From positions 51,623 to 115,622 of the forward strand of contig JAQUGR010000004.1 in the NCBI GenBank assembly GCA_028683955.1: a stretch of 64,000 bases of DNA, given 5' to 3'. This stretch comes from Bacillota bacterium. Lineage in GTDB: Bacteria > Bacillota > TC1. The notes beneath the pieces were generated by a model that saw nothing but the letters and a program-made list of their open reading frames with translations, did not search any database and was not told the DNA's origin. Positions 11,810 to 19,490 of the stretch are shown here, piece after piece (within the stretch, counting starts at the first letter, position 1; each line of letters starts with the position of its first letter). The position numbers were made by a program, and so were the translations under genes.

Positions 11810-13330
11810 TTAATTCTTTATAATTGAAATACCAGTCATTTCTTTTGGCACTTCTAAATCTAACAATTTTAATATTGTAGGGCTTATATCCCTCAATGCT
11901 AATTTCTTATCTTTCCTTAATTCATATTTATTGTTGCTAATAACAATGAACGGTACAGGGTTAGTAGTATGAGCTGTGTGTGATTCTTCTAGTTTTTTAT
12001 TATACATTTGCTCACAATTGCCATGATCTGCGGTAACTAATAGAACTCCATCATTATTTTTCACTGCAGTTTCAAGCATACCTAAACATTTATCAACAGC
12101 TTCAACAGCTAAAATCGCTGCTTTTAATTTACCGGTATGTCCAACCATGTCTCCATTTGCAAAATTAACTATTATCACTTCATGTTTTTTTGCTTCTATT
12201 ACTTCTAAAACTTTCTCTGTGACCTCAAAAATACTCATTTCTGGTTTTAAATCATAGGTAGCTACTTTTGGAGATGGTACAAGAATTCTATCTTCAAATT
12301 TATTTGCTTCCTCAACACCACCATTAAAAAAGAATGTTACATGTGCATATTTTTCTGTTTCAGCTATTCTAACTTGTTTGATGCCTTTATTACCTAAATA
12401 CTCACCAAGAGTATTCTTTAATCTTTCTGGTGGAAAAGCAATTGGGACTCCTAAATTTTCATCATATTCAGTTAAACATACATAATTCACTTTTATATCT
12501 TTACGTGGAAAAGCATCAAAATTTTCATGCACAAATACTTCAGAAATCTCTCTAGCCCTATCTCCTCTAAAATTGAAAAATATAATTGAATCATCTTTTT
12601 CCATTCCAGTGTAATCATCAATTACAGCCGGAATGACAAATTCATCATTTACCTCTTTTTTATAATTTTCTTCTAATGCTTCCAATGCAGATTTACTTTT
12701 TACACCTTCAGCAAAAGCCATAGCTTTATAACCTAATTCAACTCTATCCCATCTTTTATCTCTATCCATAGCATAATATCTACCTTGTATAGTAGCTATT
12801 TTACCAAGTTCTATATGGGACATATAAGTTTCAATTGACTTTATATATTCTGCTGCAGATTTTGGTGGAACATCTCTTCCGTCTAAAAATGCATGTAAAT
12901 AGACTTTTTCTACCTCTAGATTCTTAGCCATTTCTAGAAGTGCTTTTATATGATTTATATGGCTATGCACCCCTCCATCAGACAAAAGACCCATAAGATG
13001 CAGGTTTGACTTGTTCTCTTTTGCTTTTAACATATTTTCTATTATTATTTTATTCTTAAAGAAATTACAAGTTTTAATTTCATTGTCGATTTTTGTTAAT
13101 TCCTGGAATACTACTCTGCCACTTCCAATATTCAAATGTCCAACTTCAGAGTTTCCCATTTGTCCATGTGGTAAACCAACATCTAATCCTGATGTTAACA
13201 AGCTTGTATTGGGATAATCTTTTATAATTCTTCTATAATTAGGGAGTTCAGCTAATTTAATAGCATTATCCTCTTTAGAATTTTCAATTCCCCACCCATC
13301 CAGTATCAATAGAACAACTGGTTTTATCAT
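11810..13330 (-). CDS. gpmI: 2,3-bisphosphoglycerate-independent phosphoglycerate mutase
   Basis: Interconverts 3- and 2-phosphoglycerate through a phosphoserine intermediate with two Mn ions. The 506-residue product shows VLLILDGWG near the start, the catalytic serine in GQMGNSEVGHLNIG, the HSHINH segment, DRDKRWDR, FNFRGDRARE, and the C-terminal metal site VTADHGNCE and HTTNPVPF. ATG at 13330 was chosen because AAGGAG lies 6 bases upstream and the protein then starts MIKPVVLL, as is usual; an in-frame start 8 codons earlier is inside the upstream gene. The upstream stop is only about 10 bases away. Confidence 0.97.
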   Translation of the reverse strand: MIKPVVLLILDGWGIENSKEDNAIKLAELPNYRRIIKDYPNTSLLTSGLDVGLPHGQMGNSEVGHLNIGSGRVVFQELTKIDNEIKTCNFFKNKIIIENMLKAKENKSNLHLMGLLSDGGVHSHINHIKALLEMAKNLEVEKVYLHAFLDGRDVPPKSAAEYIKSIETYMSHIELGKIATIQGRYYAMDRDKRWDRVELGYKAMAFAEGVKSKSALEALEENYKKEVNDEFVIPAVIDDYTGMEKDDSIIFFNFRGDRAREISEVFVHENFDAFPRKDIKVNYVCLTEYDENLGVPIAFPPERLKNTLGEYLGNKGIKQVRIAETEKYAHVTFFFNGGVEEANKFEDRILVPSPKVATYDLKPEMSIFEVTEKVLEVIEAKKHEVIIVNFANGDMVGHTGKLKAAILAVEAVDKCLGMLETAVKNNDGVLLVTADHGNCEQMYNKKLEESHTAHTTNPVPFIVISNNKYELRKDKKLALRDISPTILKLLDLEVPKEMTGISIIKN

Positions 13331-13340
13331 TAAAATCTCC

Positions 13341-15272
13341 TTACTTACATTCATTTATTATATTAATAAACTCATATTTATTCAAGGATGCCCCTCCGAT
13401 AAGGGCTCCATCAATATTTTCACATTTAATTAAACTTTTAATATTTGTAATATTTACACTGCCACCATAAAGTATAGCAACTTCTTCCCCAGCAAAATCT
13501 AAGCTATTAATAGTATCTCTTATGAATAAACACATACTATTGGCTTCTTCAGTACTTGCGGTATTACCTGTGCCTATAGCCCAAATTGGTTCATACGCAA
13601 TTTTTACTTTAATGGCTTCTTTTTTTGTTATTCCTTTAAAGGCAGTAACTATCTGTTGTTTAACATATTCTTTTTCCAATCCATTACGACGAACTTCTAA
13701 AGGCTCACCACAACAAATTATCGGTGTTATATTATGTTCAAGTAACTTTTTAGCTTTAATATTAACTAGGTCATCAGTTTCTCCAAAGTTGATACGTCTT
13801 TCTGAATGTCCAACAATACAAAACTCAACCATTAAATCTTTTAACATAGATACACTAATTTCACCTGTTAATGAACCAGAATCAACAGCATTAACATTTT
13901 GTGCCCCAACTGTTAAATAACTTCCCATTAAAAAACTACCAAATCTATCTAAATGAGTAAACGGTGGACAAATTGCAACCTTAACTTTGTCATCACTTAT
14001 TTCATTTTTAATATCACTTACAATTTTGAGCCCTTCTGATAATGTTGTATTCATTTTCCAGTTTCCACAAATAAATGGAACTCTTGATCTATTATCTAAT
14101 ACTGCAATACCAGGTAATATTTTCCCTTCCATAAATTCGATAGAAGCTCCACCACCAGTAGAAATATGTGTCATTTTATTAGCTAAACCAGCCATATCTA
14201 TGGCTGCAGCTGAATCGCCACCACCAATAACTGTTATAGCATCAGAATTTGCCAATGCATCTGCAACACCAAATGTACCTTTTGCAAAAGTATTCATTTC
14301 AAATACTCCCATTGGTCCATTCCATATTATAGTTTTTGCTTTCATTACAATATCAGTTATTTCTTTAACACTCTTAGGTCCTATGTCTAAGCCCATAACA
14401 TTTGACCCAATATTTTCTTTATCTACTATTTCCCAATTGGCATCATTAGAAAATTTGTCAGCTACTACAACATCCTCTGGGAGAATTATTTCAACCCCTT
14501 TTTGTTTTCCTAATGCTAAAATCTCCTTGGCTAAACTTACCTTATCATCTTCCACTAAGGATTTGCCTATATTATAACCTAAAGCTTTATAAAAGGTGAA
14601 CATCATTGCTCCACCAATTATTAATGTGTCTACTTTATTAATAAGATTATTAATCGCTCCAATTTTGTCTGTTACCTTTGAACCACCAAGAATAGCTACA
14701 AAAGGTCTTTTAGGATTTTCCATAACTGATTCAAGTATTTCTACTTCTTTTTTCATTAAAAAGCCTAATCCCGAAGGTAAATATTTAGCAACTCCTACTG
14801 TTGAACAATGTGCTCTGTGGGATGTTCCGAATGCATCATTAATGAATATATCCCCTAAATCTGCAAGTTCCTTTGAAAAACTATCATCATTAGTTTCTTC
14901 TTCTTTTCTAAACCTAGTGTTTTGCAATAGAACAACATCGCCACTATTCATTTTATCAACCAAAGCTTTCGTTTTAGGACTAACAACTCTATCATCATCC
15001 ATAAATAGTATTTTTTGTCCTAAAGCAGCTTCTAAATATTTTGCGACAAACTCTAGTGAATATTCTTTATTTGGCACCCCTTTTGGACGACCAAAATGTG
15101 ACATCAAAATAACTTTAGCCCCATTGTCTAAAAGATAATGGATTGTTTTTAAAGATGCTAAAATTCTTGCGCTATCAATTATAACTCCATCTTTAACTGG
15201 AACATTGAAATCACATCTAACTAAAACCCTTTTATTCTTAACAACAAAGTTTTCAATAGATTTTTTTAACAA
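13341..15272 (-). CDS. pgk-tpi: Fused phosphoglycerate kinase - triosephosphate isomerase
   Basis: One uninterrupted 643-codon frame encodes two glycolytic enzymes. Residues ~1-393 are phosphoglycerate kinase: RVLVRCDFNVPV, SHFGRPKG, NDAFGTSHRAHCS, AILGGSKVTDK, WNGPMGVFE and the nucleotide loop GGGDSAAA. Residues ~397-643 are triosephosphate isomerase: GNWKMN, VGAQNV, catalytic CIVGHSERR and AYEPIWAIGTG, and the phosphate loops LYGGSVN and GALIGGASL. The linker is short (about LDNRSRVPFICG). TTG at 15272 has AGGAGG 8 bases upstream. This fusion type is documented in Thermotoga maritima; it would couple production of both enzymes. Sequence error is unlikely because both halves are complete and in frame. 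Confidence 0.96.
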   Translation of the reverse strand: MLKKSIENFVVKNKRVLVRCDFNVPVKDGVIIDSARILASLKTIHYLLDNGAKVILMSHFGRPKGVPNKEYSLEFVAKYLEAALGQKILFMDDDRVVSPKTKALVDKMNSGDVVLLQNTRFRKEEETNDDSFSKELADLGDIFINDAFGTSHRAHCSTVGVAKYLPSGLGFLMKKEVEILESVMENPKRPFVAILGGSKVTDKIGAINNLINKVDTLIIGGAMMFTFYKALGYNIGKSLVEDDKVSLAKEILALGKQKGVEIILPEDVVVADKFSNDANWEIVDKENIGSNVMGLDIGPKSVKEITDIVMKAKTIIWNGPMGVFEMNTFAKGTFGVADALANSDAITVIGGGDSAAAIDMAGLANKMTHISTGGGASIEFMEGKILPGIAVLDNRSRVPFICGNWKMNTTLSEGLKIVSDIKNEISDDKVKVAICPPFTHLDRFGSFLMGSYLTVGAQNVNAVDSGSLTGEISVSMLKDLMVEFCIVGHSERRINFGETDDLVNIKAKKLLEHNITPIICCGEPLEVRRNGLEKEYVKQQIVTAFKGITKKEAIKVKIAYEPIWAIGTGNTASTEEANSMCLFIRDTINSLDFAGEEVAILYGGSVNITNIKSLIKCENIDGALIGGASLNKYEFINIINECK

Positions 15273-15284
15273 CTTAAAATCCTC

Positions 15285-16289
15285 CTATAATCCTTTAGAA
15301 TTAATATATACTGCTAAATCAGTACATCTTGTAGCATATCCCATTTCATTATCATACCAAGAAATTATTTTAGCCATATTGCCGTCAATAACCATAGTTG
15401 ATAAACCATCTATACAAGAAGATAATTTTGAACCATTATAGTCTTTGGATACTAATGGTTCATCGCTGTATCCTAAAATACCTTTTAATTCATTTTCACT
15501 TGCTTCTTTCAATACAGCATTAATTTCTTCTTTATTTGTTGATTTATTAAGTTCAACTACTAAATCGACAGCAGAAACATTAGGAGTCGGCACTCTCATT
15601 GACATACCGTTTAATTTCCCGTTTAATTCTGGTAAAACTAGTCCAACTGCCTTTGCAGCTCCAGTAGATGTAGGTATCATAGAAAGAGCCCCTGCTCGTG
15701 CTCTTCTAGGATCTTTATGATATTTATCTAATAATTGTTGGTCGTTAGTATAGGCATGAATTGTTGTCATCATCCCTTTTACAATTCCAAATTTATCATT
15801 AATAACCTTAGCAAAAGGAGCTAAACAATTTGTTGTACAGGATGCATTTGAAATAATATTATGTTTATTTTTATCATATTTATTTTCATTAACACCTAAA
15901 ACTATTGTAATATCTTCATTTTTTCCTGGTGATGAAATAATTACTTTTTTAACCGATCCCTTTAAATGATCTTCACAAGATTCATGATCAGTAAATTTAC
16001 CTGTTGACTCTATTACAATATCTACACCAACACTATCCCAATCTATATCTTTTGGTTCTCTACCATTTAAAATTTTTACTTTATTACCATCTATAATTAG
16101 TTCGCCATTTCCAGTTTCAACTACTCCTTCGTATGTACCATGAACTGAATCATATTTAAACAAGTGTGCATTAGAAGCCTCATCTCTCAAGCTATTTATC
16201 GCTACAACTTGAATATCATCTCTTTTTAAAGCATCTCTTAGTACAAGTCTTCCAATTCTTCCAAAACCATTTATACCTAGTTTTAACAT
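15285..16289 (-). CDS. gap: Glyceraldehyde-3-phosphate dehydrogenase
   Basis: NAD-dependent oxidation and phosphorylation of glyceraldehyde 3-phosphate. 334 residues with the Rossmann start LGINGFGRIGRLVLRD, the catalytic cysteine in SNASCTTNCLAP (about 145-156), the HAYTNDQ and MIPTSTGAAKA segments and WYDNEMGYATR at the end. ATG at 16289 was chosen because AAGGAGG is 9 bases upstream; upstream in-frame codons would give an odd hydrophobic leader. It opens the glycolytic operon. No cggR-type regulator precedes it, unlike in Bacillus. Confidence 0.98.
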   Translation of the reverse strand: MLKLGINGFGRIGRLVLRDALKRDDIQVVAINSLRDEASNAHLFKYDSVHGTYEGVVETGNGELIIDGNKVKILNGREPKDIDWDSVGVDIVIESTGKFTDHESCEDHLKGSVKKVIISSPGKNEDITIVLGVNENKYDKNKHNIISNASCTTNCLAPFAKVINDKFGIVKGMMTTIHAYTNDQQLLDKYHKDPRRARAGALSMIPTSTGAAKAVGLVLPELNGKLNGMSMRVPTPNVSAVDLVVELNKSTNKEEINAVLKEASENELKGILGYSDEPLVSKDYNGSKLSSCIDGLSTMVIDGNMAKIISWYDNEMGYATRCTDLAVYINSKGL

Positions 16290-16326
16290 CAAAAACATCC
16301 TCCTTATATTAAAATACCACCTTAAC

Positions 16327-16355
16327 ATTATACACTAATTTTTAATCTAATTAAA
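16327..16355 (-). promoter_or_regulatory. Putative promoter of the gap glycolytic operon
   Basis: Perfect TATAAT -10 at 16327-16332 on the minus strand with a weak -35 (TTTAAT) 17 bases upstream. It is located in the only gap between the methyltransferase gene and gap, about 38 bases before the gap start codon. Confidence 0.5.
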
Positions 16356-16368
16356 TAGAATAAATTGA

Positions 16369-17124
16369 TTAGATACTATTTAATTCATATAGAATTATAC
16401 TAGCAGCAACACTTGCATTAAGTGATTCCATTGAATCACTTATCTCTATTGTAATAAAATCATCAGCAAGACTAATAAATTCCTGTGACAATCCCTTATT
16501 TTCATTCCCAATACCTACAATAATCTTTTTAGTAAAATTATAGTTTTTCAGATTTTTTCCACCTAGTGTTGCTCCAATAATATTAAAACCATGTTTTTTG
16601 AATAATTTTAATTCTTCTGTTTTTATATCAATTATTGGTATAGCAAATATTCCTCCCAAAGTGCTTCTAAGTACTTTGTCATTATAAAGATCTACTGTAC
16701 CTGGACCTATTAATATTCCTCCTAAATCAAATGCAGCTGCAGACCTAATAATAGTTCCTAAATTGCCTGGATCTTGTATACCATCTAAATACAACAATTT
16801 ATCTTTAGTAAGTAAATTATTCAATTTTGATTGAAAGAATTTATAAACAGCAATAATACCCTGGCTATTTTCAGTGGTTGATATTTTAGAAAACACTTTA
16901 TCTGTTACTACAAAAGTGATTTGTTGATATTTTAACAGAAATTCTGGAACATCAAAGCCTTCCCTAATCATAAGCATTTCTGGTTCTGTTTTATATATAA
17001 TAGCTTCTTCTATACTTCTTTTACTTTCAAGTAAGAATTTTCCTGTTTTATGTCTTTGTTTTTTACTTTGCAAAGAAATTAATTCTTTGACTAATTTATT
17101 CTCTAAAGATGTTATTATATCCAT
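16369..17124 (-). CDS. SpoU/TrmH-family RNA 2'-O-methyltransferase
   Basis: SAM-dependent ribose methyltransferase of the SPOUT class, 251 residues, probably acting on rRNA (YsgA-like, RlmB relatives). An N-terminal substrate-binding region (about 1-95; LVKELISLQSKKQRHKTGKF, LLESKRSIEEA) precedes the knotted catalytic domain with DGIQDPGNLGTIIRSA (motif 1), IIVGIGNENKGLS (motif 2) and MESLNASVAASIILYEL (motif 3). ATG at 17124 has AAGGAG upstream. It follows rplT, the same placement as in many Firmicutes; the exact target nucleotide cannot be told from sequence. Confidence 0.88.
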   Translation of the reverse strand: MDIITSLENKLVKELISLQSKKQRHKTGKFLLESKRSIEEAIIYKTEPEMLMIREGFDVPEFLLKYQQITFVVTDKVFSKISTTENSQGIIAVYKFFQSKLNNLLTKDKLLYLDGIQDPGNLGTIIRSAAAFDLGGILIGPGTVDLYNDKVLRSTLGGIFAIPIIDIKTEELKLFKKHGFNIIGATLGGKNLKNYNFTKKIIVGIGNENKGLSQEFISLADDFITIEISDSMESLNASVAASIILYELNSI

Positions 17125-17136
17125 TTTTCTCCTTAA

Positions 17137-17163
17137 AAGAAAAAAGACTGTTTACACAGTCTT
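17137..17163 (-). terminator. Intrinsic terminator after rplT
   Basis: Perfect 8-bp stem AAGACTGT / ACAGTCTT with a 4-base loop (17144-17163), followed by a T-rich run on the minus strand. The upstream arm overlaps the rplT stop codon, and the T-run leads straight into the ribosome site of the methyltransferase gene. Confidence 0.75.
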
Positions 17164-17518
17164 AATTTAGTGATTTTTTAGCAATATCAGTAAGTTGTTT
17201 GAATCCATTAGCATCAGTAACTGCTAAATCTGCTAATATTTTTCTATTAACTTCTACGCCAGCTACTTTTAAGCCATTGATAAAACGGCTATATGAAAGT
17301 CCGTTTATTCTAGCTGCAGCATTTATTCTTGTAATCCAAAGTTTTCTGAAATCACCTTGTCTTTTCTTTCTGTGAGCATATGAATAACTTAGTGACTTCA
17401 TAACTTGCTCGTTTGCTGGTCTATATAATCTTGATTTTGAACCGAAATAGCCTTTTGCCAGTTTCAGAATCTTCTTATGTCTTTTATGTAATGATGTGCT
17501 TGATTTAACTCTAGCCAT
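17162..17518 (-). CDS. rplT: 50S ribosomal protein L20
   Basis: Primary 23S rRNA-binding assembly protein of the large subunit, and in Firmicutes the autoregulator of its own operon. 118 residues, standard length: basic N-terminal helix region ([20 protein letters not shown]) and the globular C-terminal domain with [20 protein letters not shown] and [21 protein letters not shown]. It is third in infC-rpmI-rplT and ends at an intrinsic terminator. Confidence 0.98.
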   Translation of the reverse strand: MARVKSSTSLHKRHKKILKLAKGYFGSKSRLYRPANEQVMKSLSYSYAHRKKRQGDFRKLWITRINAAARINGLSYSRFINGLKVAGVEVNRKILADLAVTDANGFKQLTDIAKKSLN

Positions 17519-17542
17519 ATTTAATTCCTCCTTTTATCCATT

Positions 17543-17740
17543 CTATATGTATGGTAATAATTTTTTAATCATTTTTTGTTGAGTTTTGTCAACAAGTATA
17601 GTTCCTCTAAGTTGTCTTTTTCTTTTAGGACTCTTCTTTTCTAAAATATGGCTTTTATTAGCTTGAGCTCTAGTAAAAAGGCCTGTACCAGTTTTTTTAA
17701 ATCTTTTAGCAGCACCTCTGTGCGTCTTCATTTTTGGCAT
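17543..17740 (-). CDS. rpmI: 50S ribosomal protein L35
   Basis: Small basic large-subunit protein, 65 residues: [20 protein letters not shown], then [16 protein letters not shown] and a C-terminal KKLLPYI. Located between infC (14-base gap) and rplT, the conserved order. Confidence 0.98.
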   Translation of the reverse strand: MPKMKTHRGAAKRFKKTGTGLFTRAQANKSHILEKKSPKRKRQLRGTILVDKTQQKMIKKLLPYI

Positions 17741-17754
17741 AATTATTCCCCTCC

Positions 17755-18270
17755 TTATTTGTCACTTTTAGGTGATAAAATCATAATCATATTTCTGCCT
17801 TCGCTCTTAGGAACTTTTTCAACATTTGCAATTTCCTTAAGTAGTTCAGCAGTCTTATTGCATAAATCAAGTCCTAACTCTGGATGATTCATTTCTCTAC
17901 CTCTAAACATAATAGTTACTTTAACTTTATGCCCTTCAAGCAAAAACTTTTCTATGGCTTTGTTCTTAACATTGAAATCATGACCTTCTATACCGATTCT
18001 CATCTTAATTTCTTTTAATGTTATTTGTTTTTGTTTTTTCTTGGCTTCTTTTTCTTTTTTCGCCTGATCAAACTTAAACTTACCATAATTCATTATCCTG
18101 CAAACAGGGGGCTTTGAGTTTGGAGATATCTCTACTAAATCCATGTTTTTTGACATAGCAAGCTGTAAAGCATCATTAGTATCCATAATGTTTAATTGCT
18201 CTCCATTTTCGTCAATAACTCTGATTTCCTTAGCTCTGATCATTTCGTTAATTGAAACTTCTTTACTTAT
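17755..18270 (-). CDS. infC: Translation initiation factor IF-3, apparent AUA start
   Basis: IF3 keeps ribosomal subunits apart and checks the start codon. With the proposed start the product has 171 residues: N-domain ([35 protein letters not shown]), linker rich in lysine ([13 protein letters not shown]) and C-domain ([17 protein letters not shown]). GAGGTGA lies at the correct distance (8 bases from GAGG) before ATA at 18268-18270. That start yields M-SKEVSINE, which lines up with the Bacillus protein, whose gene starts at AUU. In-frame GTG (18279) and TTG (18306) lie inside or above the ribosome site. Rare infC start codons underlie IF3 autoregulation in E. coli, so the same control is likely here. 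Confidence 0.95.
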   Translation of the reverse strand: MSKEVSINEMIRAKEIRVIDENGEQLNIMDTNDALQLAMSKNMDLVEISPNSKPPVCRIMNYGKFKFDQAKKEKEAKKKQKQITLKEIKMRIGIEGHDFNVKNKAIEKFLLEGHKVKVTIMFRGREMNHPELGLDLCNKTAELLKEIANVEKVPKSEGRNMIMILSPKSDK

Positions 18271-18384
18271 TTTATTCACCTCTTCTATAAAAAATGCAGC
18301 AGACAAACGCCTGCTGCACTAAATTTACATTATTTTTACCTTATTAGCAATGCTATAAGGTGAGAAACAGGCTGTTTCCACTTC
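18271..18384 (-). promoter_or_regulatory. infC operon leader, L20-type attenuator candidate
   Basis: About 115 bases of leader follow the infC promoter. On the minus strand it can form several hairpins: GAAACA-gcc-TGTTTC, then ACCTTAT...ATAAGGT, and last a terminator-like stem. Firmicute infC-rpmI-rplT operons are known to be controlled by L20 binding to such a leader and causing premature termination. The position and the final terminator fit that model; I did not verify the L20 site residue by residue. Confidence 0.65.
18289..18318 (-). terminator. Leader terminator upstream of infC
   Basis: Perfect 8-bp stem TGCAGCAG / CTGCTGCA with an 8-base loop followed by TTTTTT on the minus strand. 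It ends about 10 bases before the infC ribosome site and lies inside the leader rather than after a gene, so it probably works as an attenuator. Confidence 0.8.
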
Positions 18385-18390
18385 TTTTTT

Positions 18391-18419
18391 ATTGTATACT
18401 TATTAAGTATTTATGTCAA
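18391..18419 (-). promoter_or_regulatory. infC-rpmI-rplT promoter
   Basis: Perfect TTGACA at 18414-18419, a 17-base spacer and TACAAT at 18391-18396 on the minus strand: the best consensus promoter in the window. Predicted start of transcription near 18384. Confidence 0.8.
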
Positions 18420-18434
18420 TACAATTTTTGATAT

Positions 18435-19028
18435 TTAAATATCTTGGGGTTCTGAAATTTTTTCTCCACCTTTGCCCATAACAATTATACGTTTAGTACC
18501 TGAAAAGTTACATGTTATTAATGTAAGCGTTTTTTGCCCAGGCACATCATTTAACACACTAAAATCTGTTGGTTCAATAATTTTTTTAAGATATATTATG
18601 TACTCATATACTCCAGTTCTAGTATAGACTATAATTTTTTCTCCAACTTTAAAGTCTTTAACATTTTTAAAAAAGGTATTATTATGTGCAGCTATAGCAC
18701 AAGTTCCAGAACTATCCCAAACTTGTTCTGTATTCGTCATATGACCTGCAGCTATTGAAAGTATATAGTTACTCGTACCTTCTTTTATAGCAACTCTATA
18801 ATTATCAAAAGAAGGAAATTCTAATACTCCAGTTGTATCTCCCACAAGAATTTTTTCAGTAGGTTTTTCAGCTATTGTTAAATTTTTCAAAGAAGACATA
18901 AATTCATCTGTATTTTCTTGCATTTTAACTTCACTTATATGGTTTTGAGTAAAGAACCAAATGATTACTCCCACTCCACTAACTATCAATAATATACCTA
19001 TAACCATTAATATTTTTCTTAAATTCAT
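18435..19028 (-). CDS. Sortase, probably class D
   Basis: Membrane-anchored transpeptidase that attaches proteins to the cell wall. 197 residues: an N-terminal anchor (about 5-28, ILMVIGILLIVSGVGVIIWF) and a sortase barrel with the catalytic histidine in CAIAAHNNTFF, the catalytic cysteine in TLTLITCNF and the arginine in GTKRIIVMG. The TLxTC motif and compact size favour class D, which in Clostridia often has unclear substrates. No protein with a C-terminal sorting signal is encoded in this window. It is last in the yloU-fakA-M16-dut run; the gap to dut is 9 bases. Confidence 0.88.
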   Translation of the reverse strand: MNLRKILMVIGILLIVSGVGVIIWFFTQNHISEVKMQENTDEFMSSLKNLTIAEKPTEKILVGDTTGVLEFPSFDNYRVAIKEGTSNYILSIAAGHMTNTEQVWDSSGTCAIAAHNNTFFKNVKDFKVGEKIIVYTRTGVYEYIIYLKKIIEPTDFSVLNDVPGQKTLTLITCNFSGTKRIIVMGKGGEKISEPQDI

Positions 19029-19037
19029 TAATTAACC

Positions 19038-19490
19038 CTACCTTCCAGTATGACCAAATCCACCACTACCTCTTACGGTCGTATCTAAATCTTCAACAAC
19101 ATCGATATCCATAATATGAACTGGTGCGATAATCAATTGTGCCATTCTTTCTAGTGGCTTCAATGTGAAATCTCTATCAGATAAATTAATTAAAGGACAA
19201 AATATTTCGCCCCTATAATCACTATCAACAACACCAACTCCATTAGCTAACCCTATACCATGCTTAGTCGCGAGGCCACTCCTTGAGTATATTAAAGCTA
19301 CAGTTTTTTTATTACCTAAACTGATAGCAATACCAGCTGGAATCAGTTTTCTTTCACCTGGTTTTAGAATTATTTCTTCTTTAACAGCAGCTTTAAGATC
19401 CATACCTGCAGAACCTTCAGTTTTATATTCCGGCAATAAATCCTCTGCAGTATATATATTTGAAATAATCTTAACTTTTAACTTATCCAT
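19038..19490 (-). CDS. dut: dUTP pyrophosphatase
   Basis: Hydrolyses dUTP to dUMP and pyrophosphate, limiting uracil in DNA. 150 residues with all five trimeric dUTPase motifs in order: AGMDLKA, YSRSGLATKHG, GVVDSDYRGEI, RMAQLII and the C-terminal RGSGGFGHTG. ATG at 19490 has GGGAGG 6 bases upstream; it overlaps the stop of the M16 peptidase gene by 8 bases, so the two are coupled. Confidence 0.96.
   Translation of the reverse strand: MDKLKVKIISNIYTAEDLLPEYKTEGSAGMDLKAAVKEEIILKPGERKLIPAGIAISLGNKKTVALIYSRSGLATKHGIGLANGVGVVDSDYRGEIFCPLINLSDRDFTLKPLERMAQLIIAPVHIMDIDVVEDLDTTVRGSGGFGHTGR

Noticed and set aside
13341..15272. pgk-tpi fusion as a lost stop codon or sequencing artefact.
   Set aside because: Both domains are complete, in one frame, with a short plausible linker and only one ribosome site; the fusion has known precedent.
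13522..15720. Several 70-196 codon plus-strand frames over pgk-tpi and gap.
   Set aside because: They mirror highly conserved minus-strand enzymes and lack ribosome sites; shadow frames.
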